Shown here piece by piece: positions 8,558 to 16,019 of a stretch of 43,773 bases of DNA (positions are counted from its first letter, which is position 1; each line of letters opens with the position of its first letter). Under the pieces are notes generated by a model. That model had not been told where the DNA came from and searched no databases. It saw only the letters and a list, made by a program, of their open reading frames with translations. The stretch is from Deltaproteobacteria bacterium (GTDB lineage Bacteria > Desulfobacterota > Desulfobacteria > Desulfobacterales > UBA11574), in NCBI GenBank assembly GCA_019308685.1, contig JAFDHQ010000009.1:1-43773 (forward strand), in the 5' to 3' direction. Both the position numbers and the translations under genes were made by a program.

Positions 8558-8956
8558 ATGTCCTTTCATATTGATAAAACAATAAATTACTGGCTTGAAA
8601 GTGCTGAATATGATTTTGAAACGGGGAAGAGTTTATTAGAATCCAAGAAATTTCCCTATGCTCTGTTCTTTGCCCATCTTGCTATAGAAAAAATATTAAA
8701 AGCCATCGTTGTAAAGAAAACGGAAGAACATGCTCCCTACACGCACTCTTTGGTTTTGCTTGCTAAAAGTACGAATATTAACATTAAGGATCAAATGCTT
8801 GATCAGCTTGCTGAGTACATGGAATTTCATATCGAAGCCAGGTATCCGGATGAAAAGAAGGACTTTTACAAAAAATGTTCGGAAGAATTTACAATCGATA
8901 AAATTAATGAAATGTACGAGGTTTATCAATGGTTGAAAAAAAAATTAAACGAATAA
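8558..8956 (+). CDS. HEPN-domain protein (HEPN/MNT toxin-antitoxin pair 1)
   Basis: This is a 132-residue, all-helical protein with the HEPN layout: INYWLESAEYDFETGKSLLE at the start, YALFFAHLAIEKILKAIV in the middle and HIEARYPDEKKDFY near the end, as in the HI0074 subgroup. The RNase motif R-x4-6-H is not clearly present, which is usual for this subgroup. The gene overlaps the downstream nucleotidyltransferase by 28 bp, the tight coupling expected of HEPN/MNT modules. In such pairs HEPN is usually the RNase toxin and MNT the antitoxin that modifies or binds it; here I infer the role by analogy. Confidence 0.85.
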   Translation: MSFHIDKTINYWLESAEYDFETGKSLLESKKFPYALFFAHLAIEKILKAIVVKKTEEHAPYTHSLVLLAKSTNINIKDQMLDQLAEYMEFHIEARYPDEKKDFYKKCSEEFTIDKINEMYEVYQWLKKKLNE

Positions 8957-9252
8957 TTCAAAAATTCGTTGCTATCCTTTTAGATAAGGGTGTCCGAATC
9001 GAACAGGTCATTCTTTACGGATCATATGCTTCCGGTAATATTAACCCTTACAGCGATATTGACATTGCAATTATATCGCCTGATTTTGGCAACGACAAAT
9101 TTGAAGAAAGTAAATTATTATTACAAACAGCTTGGAGAGTAGACCCAAGACTTCAACCCGTTCCAATTTCGTCTGAATCATTTGCTAAAAATAGCTGGAT
9201 CCCTTTGTTTCACCAAATTAAAGAGTATGGAATTGAAATTAAAGCTGCATAA
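8929..9252 (+). CDS. MNT-domain nucleotidyltransferase (pair 1)
   Basis: The 107-residue minimal nucleotidyltransferase has the signature VILYGSYASGNINPYSDIDIAI, that is, GS followed ten residues later by D-x-D. These are the metal- and nucleotide-binding residues of the pol-beta fold. The start is an ATG inside the 3' end of the HEPN gene, so translation is coupled. It is probably the antitoxin of the pair. Confidence 0.88.
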   Translation: MVEKKIKRIIQKFVAILLDKGVRIEQVILYGSYASGNINPYSDIDIAIISPDFGNDKFEESKLLLQTAWRVDPRLQPVPISSESFAKNSWIPLFHQIKEYGIEIKAA

Positions 9253-9280
9253 AAACACCCTTAACCCTGCCTGTCGAAGT

Positions 9281-9327
9281 AAAGCGCAGATCCCGATATC
9301 GGGGTCCCGTCAGGAAGCTTGACGGGA
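9281..9327. repeat. Dispersed intergenic repeat with two hairpins
   Basis: AAAGCGCAGATCCCG followed by ATATCGGGG (9281-9304) recurs with one change at 12818-12841. It includes the palindrome CCCGATATCGGG (9292-9303). Directly after it comes a second hairpin, TCCCGTCA/TGACGGGA (9305-9312 and 9320-9327). Around it lie runs of GAACCCTGAACC-type words that also occur near 8430, 10380-10470 and 11330-11360. It is non-coding. Confidence 0.6.
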
Positions 9328-9487
9328 AACCCCTGAACCTTTGAATCCTGAACCCTGAGCCCTTGAACCCCTGAAACACACCTTACAATTTGCATTTTAT
9401 TTAAAAATGTTATACGTTTCTTTCTAAAAATTTAGGATTAGCTTTCTAATTTATGAGAATTGATAATTTCGGCTAAATTTTGTAATA

Positions 9488-9919
9488 ATGATTAATAACG
9501 ATATCAAACAGATTATAAATAATTTATTTAAAACCGCTCCCGACATCTTTTATAGTCGCCCTGTATTGTTTACTTACCTTTATGGGAGTTATGCAACCGG
9601 AAATGTACATCCCTTCAGCGATCTCGATATTGGTATATATATTGACGATGTATCGGATATAAAATATTTAGAACTCGAATTAACTTTATCTTTGGAAATC
9701 GATTCTAAAATTGGAAGTGATGTAAAAACAGAGGTAAGGATCATAAACAACCTGCCCCTTGTCATCACAGGAAACATTATTACAGAAGGCCGTTTAATCT
9801 ATTCAATAAATGAGAACGTTCGGGTTGATTTTGAGACTTCAGTTCGAAAAGCATATTTTGACTTTTTGCCTGTTATTATAAAATATCAAAATACATATAT
9901 AGATAGCATCGTCTATTGA
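9488..9919 (+). CDS. mntA: MntA-like nucleotidyltransferase antitoxin (pair 2)
   Basis: The 143-residue nucleotidyltransferase has FTYLYGSYATGNVHPFSDLDI: GSY, ten residues, then D-x-D. Length and C-terminal tail fit the MntA antitoxin of type VII systems, which inactivates HepT by adding AMP to its tyrosine. The partner hepT-like gene starts 22 bp downstream but carries a frameshift. If only the antitoxin is made, the pair is no longer a functional module. Confidence 0.85.
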   Translation: MINNDIKQIINNLFKTAPDIFYSRPVLFTYLYGSYATGNVHPFSDLDIGIYIDDVSDIKYLELELTLSLEIDSKIGSDVKTEVRIINNLPLVITGNIITEGRLIYSINENVRVDFETSVRKAYFDFLPVIIKYQNTYIDSIVY

Positions 9920-9941
9920 GGGAAATCTTCCGGGGAAAAAT

Positions 9942-10365
9942 ATGGTTTTTTTTGAAAAAGTTATATATAAATTCCAACGGTTAGATGAATATTTAGGCCT
10001 TCTAAAAATAATTTCCAGGACGCCTGAAGAACAGTTTTTGAAAGATAAAATATTAATAGGAAGTGCAAAATATTATCTTCAGGTCAGCATCGAGTGCTGC
10101 CTAGATGTCGCGAATCATATCATTGCGTCTGAAAAGTTTCGACCCCCCACCCAGGGATTATGCGGATTCGTTTATGGTTATTCAAGAACAGGGAATTATT
10201 TCTTCGGATCTTGGAGATCGATTACGCCAGATGGCAAAGTTTAGAAATCGACTGGTCCATCTCTACGGAGAAATAGATAATACATACGTTTATAAATATC
10301 TACAAGATGATATAAAAGATACAGAGGAATTTAAGTCGATAATAATTCTTCGATATAAAACTTAA
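9942..10365 (+). pseudogene. hepT: HepT-like RNase toxin with a frameshift in a C-rich run
   Basis: The first frame (from ATG 9942) gives the N-terminal half, ending in CCLDVANHIIASEKFRPP. The second frame continues with RDYADSFMVIQEQG and RLRQMAKFRNRLVHLYGEID, which holds the HEPN catalytic motif R-x4-H-x-Y (RNRLVHLY). The break lies at 10143-10152, where CCCCCC and ACCC occur; removing one C there restores a continuous product of about 140 residues. It may be a true inactivating mutation, a slippage-prone switch, or a base-calling error. Confidence 0.82.
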
Positions 10366-10397
10366 TCCTACCCACACAAACCCCAGAACCCTGCCTG

Positions 10398-10445
10398 CCC
10401 CGTGAAATTCTGCTACGCAGACCCCTCTGGGGGATTTCACCGGGG
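10398..10445. repeat. Long intergenic hairpin
   Basis: CCCCGTGAAAT (10398-10408) pairs with ATTTCACCGGGG (10434-10445) with one bulged base. An inner CCCCTCTGGGG lies inside. It sits between the HepT relic and Phd/VapC amid GAACCCTGCCTG words. It could end transcription weakly or be a mobile repeat, but has no clear U-tract. Confidence 0.5.
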
Positions 10446-10503
10446 AACCTCTAAACCTTGAACCCTCGACATATATAATTGCTCAAATTTTTCATATTAG
10501 GGC

Positions 10504-10549
10504 TTGATTATGGCTATAAGATTGGCTATACTTAGGATAGTTAATCTTA
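10504..10549 (+). promoter_or_regulatory. Promoter and probable operator of the phd-vapC pair
   Basis: A -35 box TTGATT (10504-10509), a 17-base spacer and a -10 box TATACT (10527-10532) lie 40 bases before the phd start. The inverted repeat TAAGATT (10517-10523) and AATCTTA (10543-10549) brackets the -10 box, the expected place for autorepression by a Phd-type antitoxin. Inferred from sequence pattern only. Confidence 0.5.
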
Positions 10550-10572
10550 TTTTTTAAAAAAAGGAGTATATA

Positions 10573-10854
10573 TTGGAAAATCGATATTCTATAGCCGAGG
10601 CAAAAAACAAACTTCCGTCTATTATACATTCAGTTGAGAAGGGCCCGTCTGTTAAGCTGACGCGGCACGGCAAGCCGGTTGCGGTTTTGTTGTCAATTCA
10701 AGAATATGAACGTTTAAGTCTGAAGAAACAAGGGTTTTGGCGTGCTTTAAAAACATTTCGCAAGCTCACCGAAAAGGAAGACATTGTAATTTCCAACGCA
10801 GATTTCAAGAGCCTAAGGGATTCTTCCACAGGCCGAGAAGTTGACTGGTCTTGA
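10573..10854 (+). CDS. Phd/YefM-family antitoxin
   Basis: The 93-residue protein has the classic Phd start YSIAEAKNKLPSIIHSVEKG followed by VKLTRHGKPVAVLLSIQEYERL, the DNA-binding half. The C-terminal tail wraps the toxin. The start is TTG at 10573, supported by AAGGAG six bases upstream. The stop overlaps the vapC start by one base (TGATG). It should neutralise the PIN toxin and repress its own promoter. Confidence 0.9.
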   Translation: MENRYSIAEAKNKLPSIIHSVEKGPSVKLTRHGKPVAVLLSIQEYERLSLKKQGFWRALKTFRKLTEKEDIVISNADFKSLRDSSTGREVDWS

Positions 10855-11273
10855 TGAAATACATCCTGGACACCAATGTTTTATCAGAAGCTGTAAAAAC
10901 CAAACCGAACCGGCATGTGATGGCCATGCTTGAAAAGCATCAAGCAGAGATTGCAACAGCTTCACCGGTTTGGCATGAGCTTCAATACGGCTGCCTGCGC
11001 CTTCCGGTTTCACGAAAGCGTGAGATCATTGAATCGTTTCTTGAAGATGTCATCCGACAAAATATAATCATTTTTCCCTATGACGAACGTTCAGCTAAGT
11101 GGCATGCCCAAGAACGAGCCAGATTGGCCGCAAAAGGACAGATGCCATCTTATGTTGACGGTCAAATTGCGGCCATTGCCAAAGTAAACGGATTGGCTTT
11201 GGTTACACGGAATACCGCTGATTTCAAAATTTTTACCGATCTGGAAGTCCAAAATTGGCATAAAGGTGTTTGA
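10854..11273 (+). CDS. vapC: VapC-like PIN-domain RNase toxin
   Basis: The 139-residue PIN-domain protein starts MKYILDTNVLSEAVK with the first catalytic Asp at residue 6. A mid-protein Glu in PVWHELQYG and the Asp in SYVDGQIAAIAKVNGLALVT complete the metal site, and the closing NTADF is a conserved PIN motif. VapC toxins cut tRNA or rRNA. The ATG at 10854 overlaps the antitoxin stop. All active-site acids seem present, so the pair is probably functional. Confidence 0.92.
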   Translation: MKYILDTNVLSEAVKTKPNRHVMAMLEKHQAEIATASPVWHELQYGCLRLPVSRKREIIESFLEDVIRQNIIIFPYDERSAKWHAQERARLAAKGQMPSYVDGQIAAIAKVNGLALVTRNTADFKIFTDLEVQNWHKGV

Positions 11274-11492
11274 ATTATAGTTTCACTCCAGTCAACTATT
11301 TCACAATTCAACCATTCAGACAATTAACCCTTGAACCTTTGAACCCTGAACCCTTACGCTCACCCCTTTGAAACAATTGCTTCAGAAGTTTAAGTATTTC
11401 AAATAGCTTCTGAAAAAACAACAATGTGTTTCCATTCCTCAAAAATTATTCTTGACAAAACTTTTTATTCCGGGCATTTTAATATAAACATA

Positions 11493-11512
11493 AAAAAACT
11501 CGCGAGTTTTTT
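11493..11512. promoter_or_regulatory. 20-bp perfect palindrome upstream of the AAA+ gene
   Basis: AAAAAACTCGCGAGTTTTTT is a perfect palindrome 15 bases before the ATG at 11528. It could be an operator over the ribosome-binding region, or in RNA a short hairpin followed by U residues that attenuates expression. A TTGACA lies upstream at 11452-11457 but lacks a well-spaced -10 box. Confidence 0.5.
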
Positions 11513-11527
11513 CAGGTATGGGTTAAA

Positions 11528-12667
11528 ATGTCATCTTACATTAACAGATATATAGAATCCGGAATAGAAAAAGATTTGAGCCGCAAGATGGTTTTTTTAG
11601 CCGGGCCTCGGCAGGCCGGAAAAACAACACTGGCAAAACAATTTTTAAAAGAAGCAGGAGAGTCAGTAAAAAAACGGTATTTGAATTGGGATGCAACCGT
11701 AGACCGGGAAAACATAATACGGGAGCGGTTTCCAATTGAGAAAGGCTTACTGATTCTGGATGAAATACATAAATATTCAAGATGGAGACAGGTTGTAAAA
11801 GGCCTTTATGATAAACGTGGCGATGAATTACAAATACTCGTTACCGGGAGCGCAAAGTTAGATCATTATAGGCATGGTGGAGATTCACTTCAGGGGAGAT
11901 ATCATTTTCATCGACTCCATCCACTGTCATTGGCCGAACTCACCTCTAGTTCAATGTCTGACTTGTTGGATCTTCTTAATTTCGGAGGCTTTCCGGAACC
12001 ATTTTTGATGGCATCAGAAAGAGATAGCAAAAGGTGGAGCAGAGAATATCGATCACGCCTAATAAGAGAAGATCTGCAAGATCTTGAAAAAGTGAAAGAC
12101 ATTGCATTGATCGAAAGTATGGTCCTGCGGCTACCCGATCTGGTCGGTTCACCCCTGTCTATAAACGCGCTTCGAGAGGATTTGCAGGTATCACACCAGT
12201 CTGTTGCCAGGTGGATAAAGATTCTCGAAAACCTATATATGATCTTCAGAATATACCCATTTGGTGCTCCCAAAATCAGAGCAGTAAAAAAAGAGGCCAA
12301 ACATTATCATATCGATTGGACGGTTGTAAAAGATCCTGCTGCCAGATTTGAAAATCTGGCAGCATGCCACCTTCTTAAGTGGTGTCATTATTTAGAGGAT
12401 ACCCAGAGTCGGGATGTTGAACTGCGCTATTTCAGGGATATTGATAAGAGAGAAGTCGACTTTGTAATTATAGAAGATGACAGACCTGTTCATTTTATCG
12501 AATGTAAAAAATCCTTCAGAGGAACAAATCAATCCTTAAGATATCTCAAAAAACGTTTTCCTGAAACCAAAGCAACACAAATATCCTTGGAAGAAAAAAA
12601 CGATTATACCAATAAAGACGGAATTTGCTTTCAGTCCGCTCCCTCTTTCTTGGCTTCATTTGTTTAA
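11528..12667 (+). CDS. AAA+ ATPase with DUF4143 domain
   Basis: The 379-residue protein has a Walker A motif GPRQAGKTT (residues 26-34) and a Walker B LLILDEIHK (74-82). A sensor-like LVTGSAKLD follows, then RYHFHRLHPLSLAEL, which marks this ATPase family. The C-terminal half is a DUF4143 region ending in a nuclease-like strand pattern (REVDFVIIEDD ... HFIECKKS). That D...E-x-K arrangement resembles PD-(D/E)XK folds, though activity is unproven. Such genes are common in genomic islands near toxin-antitoxin loci; their role is not known. It stands alone with its own palindrome upstream. Confidence 0.85.
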   Translation: MSSYINRYIESGIEKDLSRKMVFLAGPRQAGKTTLAKQFLKEAGESVKKRYLNWDATVDRENIIRERFPIEKGLLILDEIHKYSRWRQVVKGLYDKRGDELQILVTGSAKLDHYRHGGDSLQGRYHFHRLHPLSLAELTSSSMSDLLDLLNFGGFPEPFLMASERDSKRWSREYRSRLIREDLQDLEKVKDIALIESMVLRLPDLVGSPLSINALREDLQVSHQSVARWIKILENLYMIFRIYPFGAPKIRAVKKEAKHYHIDWTVVKDPAARFENLAACHLLKWCHYLEDTQSRDVELRYFRDIDKREVDFVIIEDDRPVHFIECKKSFRGTNQSLRYLKKRFPETKATQISLEEKNDYTNKDGICFQSAPSFLASFV

Positions 12668-13108
12668 CCCAAGAATTTTTCAAATTTGATCACTTGTTCA
12701 CTATCAACCAATTAGCGCACTCTGCCCTCTGCTGTCTGTCATCTGTCTTCTGCTTGCCCCGTAGCTCCGAGAGATGGTACTGGGGTCGTCTGTTTTCTGT
12801 CATCTGGCTGTCGGAGCAAAGCGCAGATCCCGCTATCGGGGACTGTGAAATCTAAGAAATATTCCACTGGGATCATCTGCCTGCCCCGCCTGCCCAACCT
12901 GCCCAATGGAATGCATTTGGGGTCATTATTCCATCGGGGTGGAATTTATTTTTCTGTTTATTCCATCGGGGTTAAATTTTTTGAACCATTTAACCAGGGT
13001 CTAATTTAAAAGTTGACATTATCAAGAAAATATAGCATTTTTTACAAGAGTAATTATGAAAAAAATATCAATACCAATTCCACATTTTAAAGTAATAAAG
13101 GATAACAA
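12668..13108. other. Intergenic region with short direct repeats
   Basis: The 441-base spacer holds CTGTCATCTG-type words, a second copy of the AAAGCGCAGATCCCG repeat (12818-12841) and two copies of ATTCCATCGGGGT between about 12928 and 12972. No gene is seen. A TTGACA at 13013-13018 could be the -35 of the hicBA pair but no good -10 box follows. Confidence 0.5.
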
Positions 13109-13333
13109 ATGCAATTTAATGCTATTATAGAGAAAGATGATTACGGGTATTTTGCCTTTGTACCCAGGCTCAAGGGATGCGTAAGCCAAGGCGATACTAT
13201 GGAAGAAGCACTTCGCAATATAAAAGAAGCGATAGAACTTTACATTGAAACATTAAATCAGGATGAAATAAACTCCTTGGCCAAACAGGATTATTTAATA
13301 GCACCTGTTGAGATTAATATAGCCCATGGCTGA
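13109..13333 (+). CDS. hicB: HicB-family antitoxin
   Basis: The 74-residue protein has the HicB partial RNase-H-like fold: FNAIIEKDDYGYFAFVPRL, then GCVSQGDTMEEALRNIKEAI, then ELYIETL. It lacks a C-terminal DNA-binding domain, as short HicB forms do. Its stop overlaps the start of hicA by 8 bp. In this order (hicB before hicA) it blocks the RNA-binding face of HicA. Confidence 0.9.
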   Translation: MQFNAIIEKDDYGYFAFVPRLKGCVSQGDTMEEALRNIKEAIELYIETLNQDEINSLAKQDYLIAPVEINIAHG

Positions 13334-13529
13334 AAAACTTCCGAGACTAACTGCCAAGGAGGCTGAAAAAATTCTATTAGATTCTGGCTTCACATTTCTC
13401 AGACAAAAAGGAAGCCATCGTATCTATGGGAAAGCTTCGAAACGGATGGTAATACCTTTCCATTCAGGAAAAATATTACACCCTAAAATTGTTAAAGAGC
13501 TTTTTGAAATTATTCAAGATGATGAATAA
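13326..13529 (+). CDS. hicA: HicA-family mRNA interferase toxin
   Basis: The 67-residue double-stranded-RNA-binding-like protein carries the HicA signature: LTAKEAEKILLDSGFTFLRQ, then KGSHRIYGK with the catalytic His, then the C-terminal HSGKILHPKIVKEL. HicA cleaves mRNA and tmRNA. It appears intact and is translationally coupled to hicB. Confidence 0.93.
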   Translation: MAEKLPRLTAKEAEKILLDSGFTFLRQKGSHRIYGKASKRMVIPFHSGKILHPKIVKELFEIIQDDE

Positions 13530-13689
13530 ACCCCAATGTTGCAAAAGTCGACGATGCCCCCCAAAACATGTAATCGTACCAAACTGAATAGTTCTTTCCG
13601 CCGAAGGCGGGTTATTCTTCATCACTTTCATCAGGAAAGTGATGAAAAAAGAAATCCAATCAATCCTGTAAATCCTGTCCAATAAAAAA

Positions 13690-13752
13690 ATGAAACACGA
13701 AGAGATTACCCACGAAATCATCGGCTGCGCCTATAAAGTATTCAATGAGCTA
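13690..13752 (+). pseudogene. 5' fragment of a GxxExxY-family gene
   Basis: From the ATG at 13690 the frame reads MKHEEITHEIIGCAYKVFNE plus Leu, the canonical start of GxxExxY proteins, and then runs into the IS630-like end at 13753. The sequence right of the element does not continue this family: joining the flanks gives a stop after two more codons. The gene was therefore already truncated before or during insertion. Confidence 0.75.
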
Positions 13753-13811
13753 GTATCGCGTCTCATAAATTCTGTCCCTAATAATGGCAAGATAAAAATA
13801 TAATTTTTCAA

Positions 13812-13840
13812 TTGACATTTAACCCACTATATGTTAGAAT
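13812..13840 (+). promoter_or_regulatory. Promoter inside the IS630-like element
   Basis: TTGACA (13812-13817), a 17-base spacer and TAGAAT (13835-13840) form a near-consensus sigma-70 promoter 67 bases before the first gene. TTGACAT (13812-13818) is repeated inverted as ATGTCAA (13839-13845), flanking the spacer, so an autoregulatory site is possible. Confidence 0.7.
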
Positions 13841-13906
13841 GTCAACATGTATGCTTTAATAACAAGCCTTTTTGACGAACAAATCTAACTTAGTGGGGTA
13901 AATCAA

Positions 13907-14701
13907 ATGAATAAAACACCATTGATAGATTGCCAAAACCTTATCTTTTCTTATCAACTTGCTGAAAACCGAATTAATCAAGCACAAAAAATATTCGGTA
14001 TTGTTGTTGTTCAACGTCTCCTCTGTTTTGCTTTGTATCTGCTTGGCCTCACTCGCAAGGCAATTGGGCAGTCGCTGGAGATTCCATCGGAAACGGCAAA
14101 ATCAATCATTAAGGCAATTAATAGAAACGGCCTTTCAGCTCTGGAGGATCGAAGGCGCCGCTTTTCCACCTTCCTGCCAAAAGCCCTGCCGGAACTACCG
14201 CCGATTACATTGCGAGAAAAAGGAGACAATATTATTGTCAGTTTTGGTATGGGCAACAGATATCTAAAGCTTTCCCGACATGATCCTTTACAACTAAAGA
14301 CTGTGTTACTTTCAATGTTAAACAACGGCCTTCTCTCCAAACGGGAAGTTGCTGAAGCAATAAAATTATCTCCATCCCATACCGTAACTCTTGCCCGACG
14401 GCTAAAAGAACAAGGAGCTCGTTCTTTAATAGACCGTCGTCAGGGTCAGAAGCAGGACTATCGGGTCACTGCTGAGGTGAAGGCCGAACTGATTCAGCAG
14501 TTTGCCGTCGATGTCATTACTTCCGGGAGGACCTCCAGCAAAACGATATCAGCAGTACTAAAAAAGCGGTGCGATATCGATTTGCCTGATCGTACAATAC
14601 GTCATCACGTAGCTCGGATGGGGTTGGGTAAAATCAAGCGATCCTTGCCGAAACTTGTCGATGCCGTAAAAAAAACTTCCAACGATTGTTCCAAAACATG
14701 A
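13907..14701 (+). CDS. Helix-turn-helix protein of the IS630-like element (transposase part 1)
   Basis: The 264-residue protein has two helix-turn-helix regions. The first, about residues 40-80, contains LTRKAIGQSLEIPSETAKSI. The second, about 145-185, contains KREVAEAIKLSPSHTVTLAR. A further winged region (DLPDRTIRHHVARMGLGKIK) ends the protein. It probably recognises the element ends. It overlaps the next frame by 16 bp. A separate large HTH gene is unusual for IS630, where HTH and DDE are normally in one protein. Confidence 0.7.
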   Translation: MNKTPLIDCQNLIFSYQLAENRINQAQKIFGIVVVQRLLCFALYLLGLTRKAIGQSLEIPSETAKSIIKAINRNGLSALEDRRRRFSTFLPKALPELPPITLREKGDNIIVSFGMGNRYLKLSRHDPLQLKTVLLSMLNNGLLSKREVAEAIKLSPSHTVTLARRLKEQGARSLIDRRQGQKQDYRVTAEVKAELIQQFAVDVITSGRTSSKTISAVLKKRCDIDLPDRTIRHHVARMGLGKIKRSLPKLVDAVKKTSNDCSKT

Positions 14702-15763
14702 AGCAGGACATGTTATCTATTCCAAAACGGTCATTGATAAAGGACAGGATTTATCAACGGGCCATAATTGCTGCCTTGGGCATTGAAGGCATTGAGGAAC
14801 AGAGTATTGCTATTTTCACCTCAGTCCATCCCAAAACAGTTCACAGGTGGATATGCCGGGTTGCGCTGTGGTCGACCGCGTCGTTTTTCCGAAGCTGCCC
14901 GGCTCATGACTATAGCTGTGTATTGCCAGCACACCCCTCCACTACCTGGAGTTTATCGATGGTCATTACGAGATGCTCAGAAATATTTCAAAGAACATTT
15001 TGAGGCAATTGGCAAACCGATTAGCCGTTCAACTATCCATAGGATTCTTTTAGAACATGCGCTCCGTCCACATCGCAGAAAATACTATTTACAGATTACC
15101 GATCCGGATTTCTTTCCAAAGATGGAGCATATCCTGGAATGTTATTCAAATCTATCACGGAATCTGTACTGTTTCGATGAGTGTACTTGCATCCAGGCAC
15201 TTAAGCGTCTCACACCAAATTTGCCCTCAGGGCCTCACCAGCCTCTTTTTGAAGACTTTGATTATCGGCGCAATGGCACGACCGATCTTTTGGCGTTTCT
15301 AAGTCCGGCCACAGGAAAAATCTACGGTCAGTGTACAGAGAACCATAATCGTCATACACTATGCCGGGTTTTTTCTTCTCATGTCCGAATGCATCCTTCG
15401 TATTCAATTATTCACTACATTATGGATAATCTCAGTTCACATTACCACAACGATTTCTGCCATACTGTAGCAGATACACCTCTCAAAACTGGGCCCGAAC
15501 GTCGGCAGTGGCTACAATCGCAACACAAGCGCATTGTCATTCATTTCGTGCCTTTTCATGCATCATGGTTGAATATGGTTGAGATATGGTTTGGCATCCT
15601 CAAAAGTAAATGTTTGAAATATGATCACTTTATTTCCGTCGAACAACTTCGTGAAGCAATCATGACTTTCATCGAAACGTGGAACGAATTTTACTCTGTC
15701 TTACACAGGAGAGGGTTTACACGCAAAGGCCGTTCGTCGTTTTTGCCGACTTCTCTCTCTTGA
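14686..15763 (+). pseudogene. IS630-type DDE transposase with an internal frame change
   Basis: The first part (ATG 14686) contains SVHPKTVHRWICR. The second part, in the +1 frame, continues with CGRPRRFSEAARLMTIAVYC and the catalytic domain: FDECTCIQAL (first Asp), IIHYIMDNLSSHYH (second Asp) and HASWLNMVEIWFGIL (Glu). The frames must be joined between about 14850 and 14872. It may be a disabling indel or frameshift expression, as some IS families use; no clear slippery heptamer was seen. All three acids are present. Confidence 0.75.
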
Positions 15764-15773
15764 AACCAGTCAA

Positions 15774-16019
15774 ATGGATGCTAAGTTCCTTACAAGTCAG
15801 CTTTTGCTTATGAGCAACTTAGCTGAGAATTACATAAGTCTCATACCGCCGTCTGATTGGCGTTATCTCATCGATCTTGCTGTCAAGAAGGATGACTACA
15901 TGACCAATATCATCGAGTTGGATGCCAGACCACGAGGGCAAAAAAAGGCCCGTGCAGCTTATAGCAATTTTGTAGAAACAGTGATCAACCACACAGAACC
16001 TTTAGCCAAGGCTGCTTAA
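15774..16019 (+). CDS. Small unknown gene carried by the IS630-like element
   Basis: An 81-residue frame starts 11 bases after the transposase stop and ends 65 bases before the right end. It is charged and helical (DAKFLTSQLLLMSNLAENYI ... RPRGQKKARAAYSNFVETV) without a motif I recognise. It may be a third element-encoded protein or the displaced tail of a longer transposase. Its in-element position and tight spacing support a real gene. Confidence 0.5.
   Translation: MDAKFLTSQLLLMSNLAENYISLIPPSDWRYLIDLAVKKDDYMTNIIELDARPRGQKKARAAYSNFVETVINHTEPLAKAA

Noticed and set aside
9253-9400. Runs of GAACCCTGAACC as a CRISPR or tandem array
   Set aside because: Units vary in length and spacing, lack unique spacers and recur in several spacers between genes. 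They look like degenerate intergenic repeats.
13013-13041. Promoter for hicBA at TTGACA
   Set aside because: The -35 is perfect but no acceptable -10 box lies 16-18 bases away; TATAGC is only 12 bases away.
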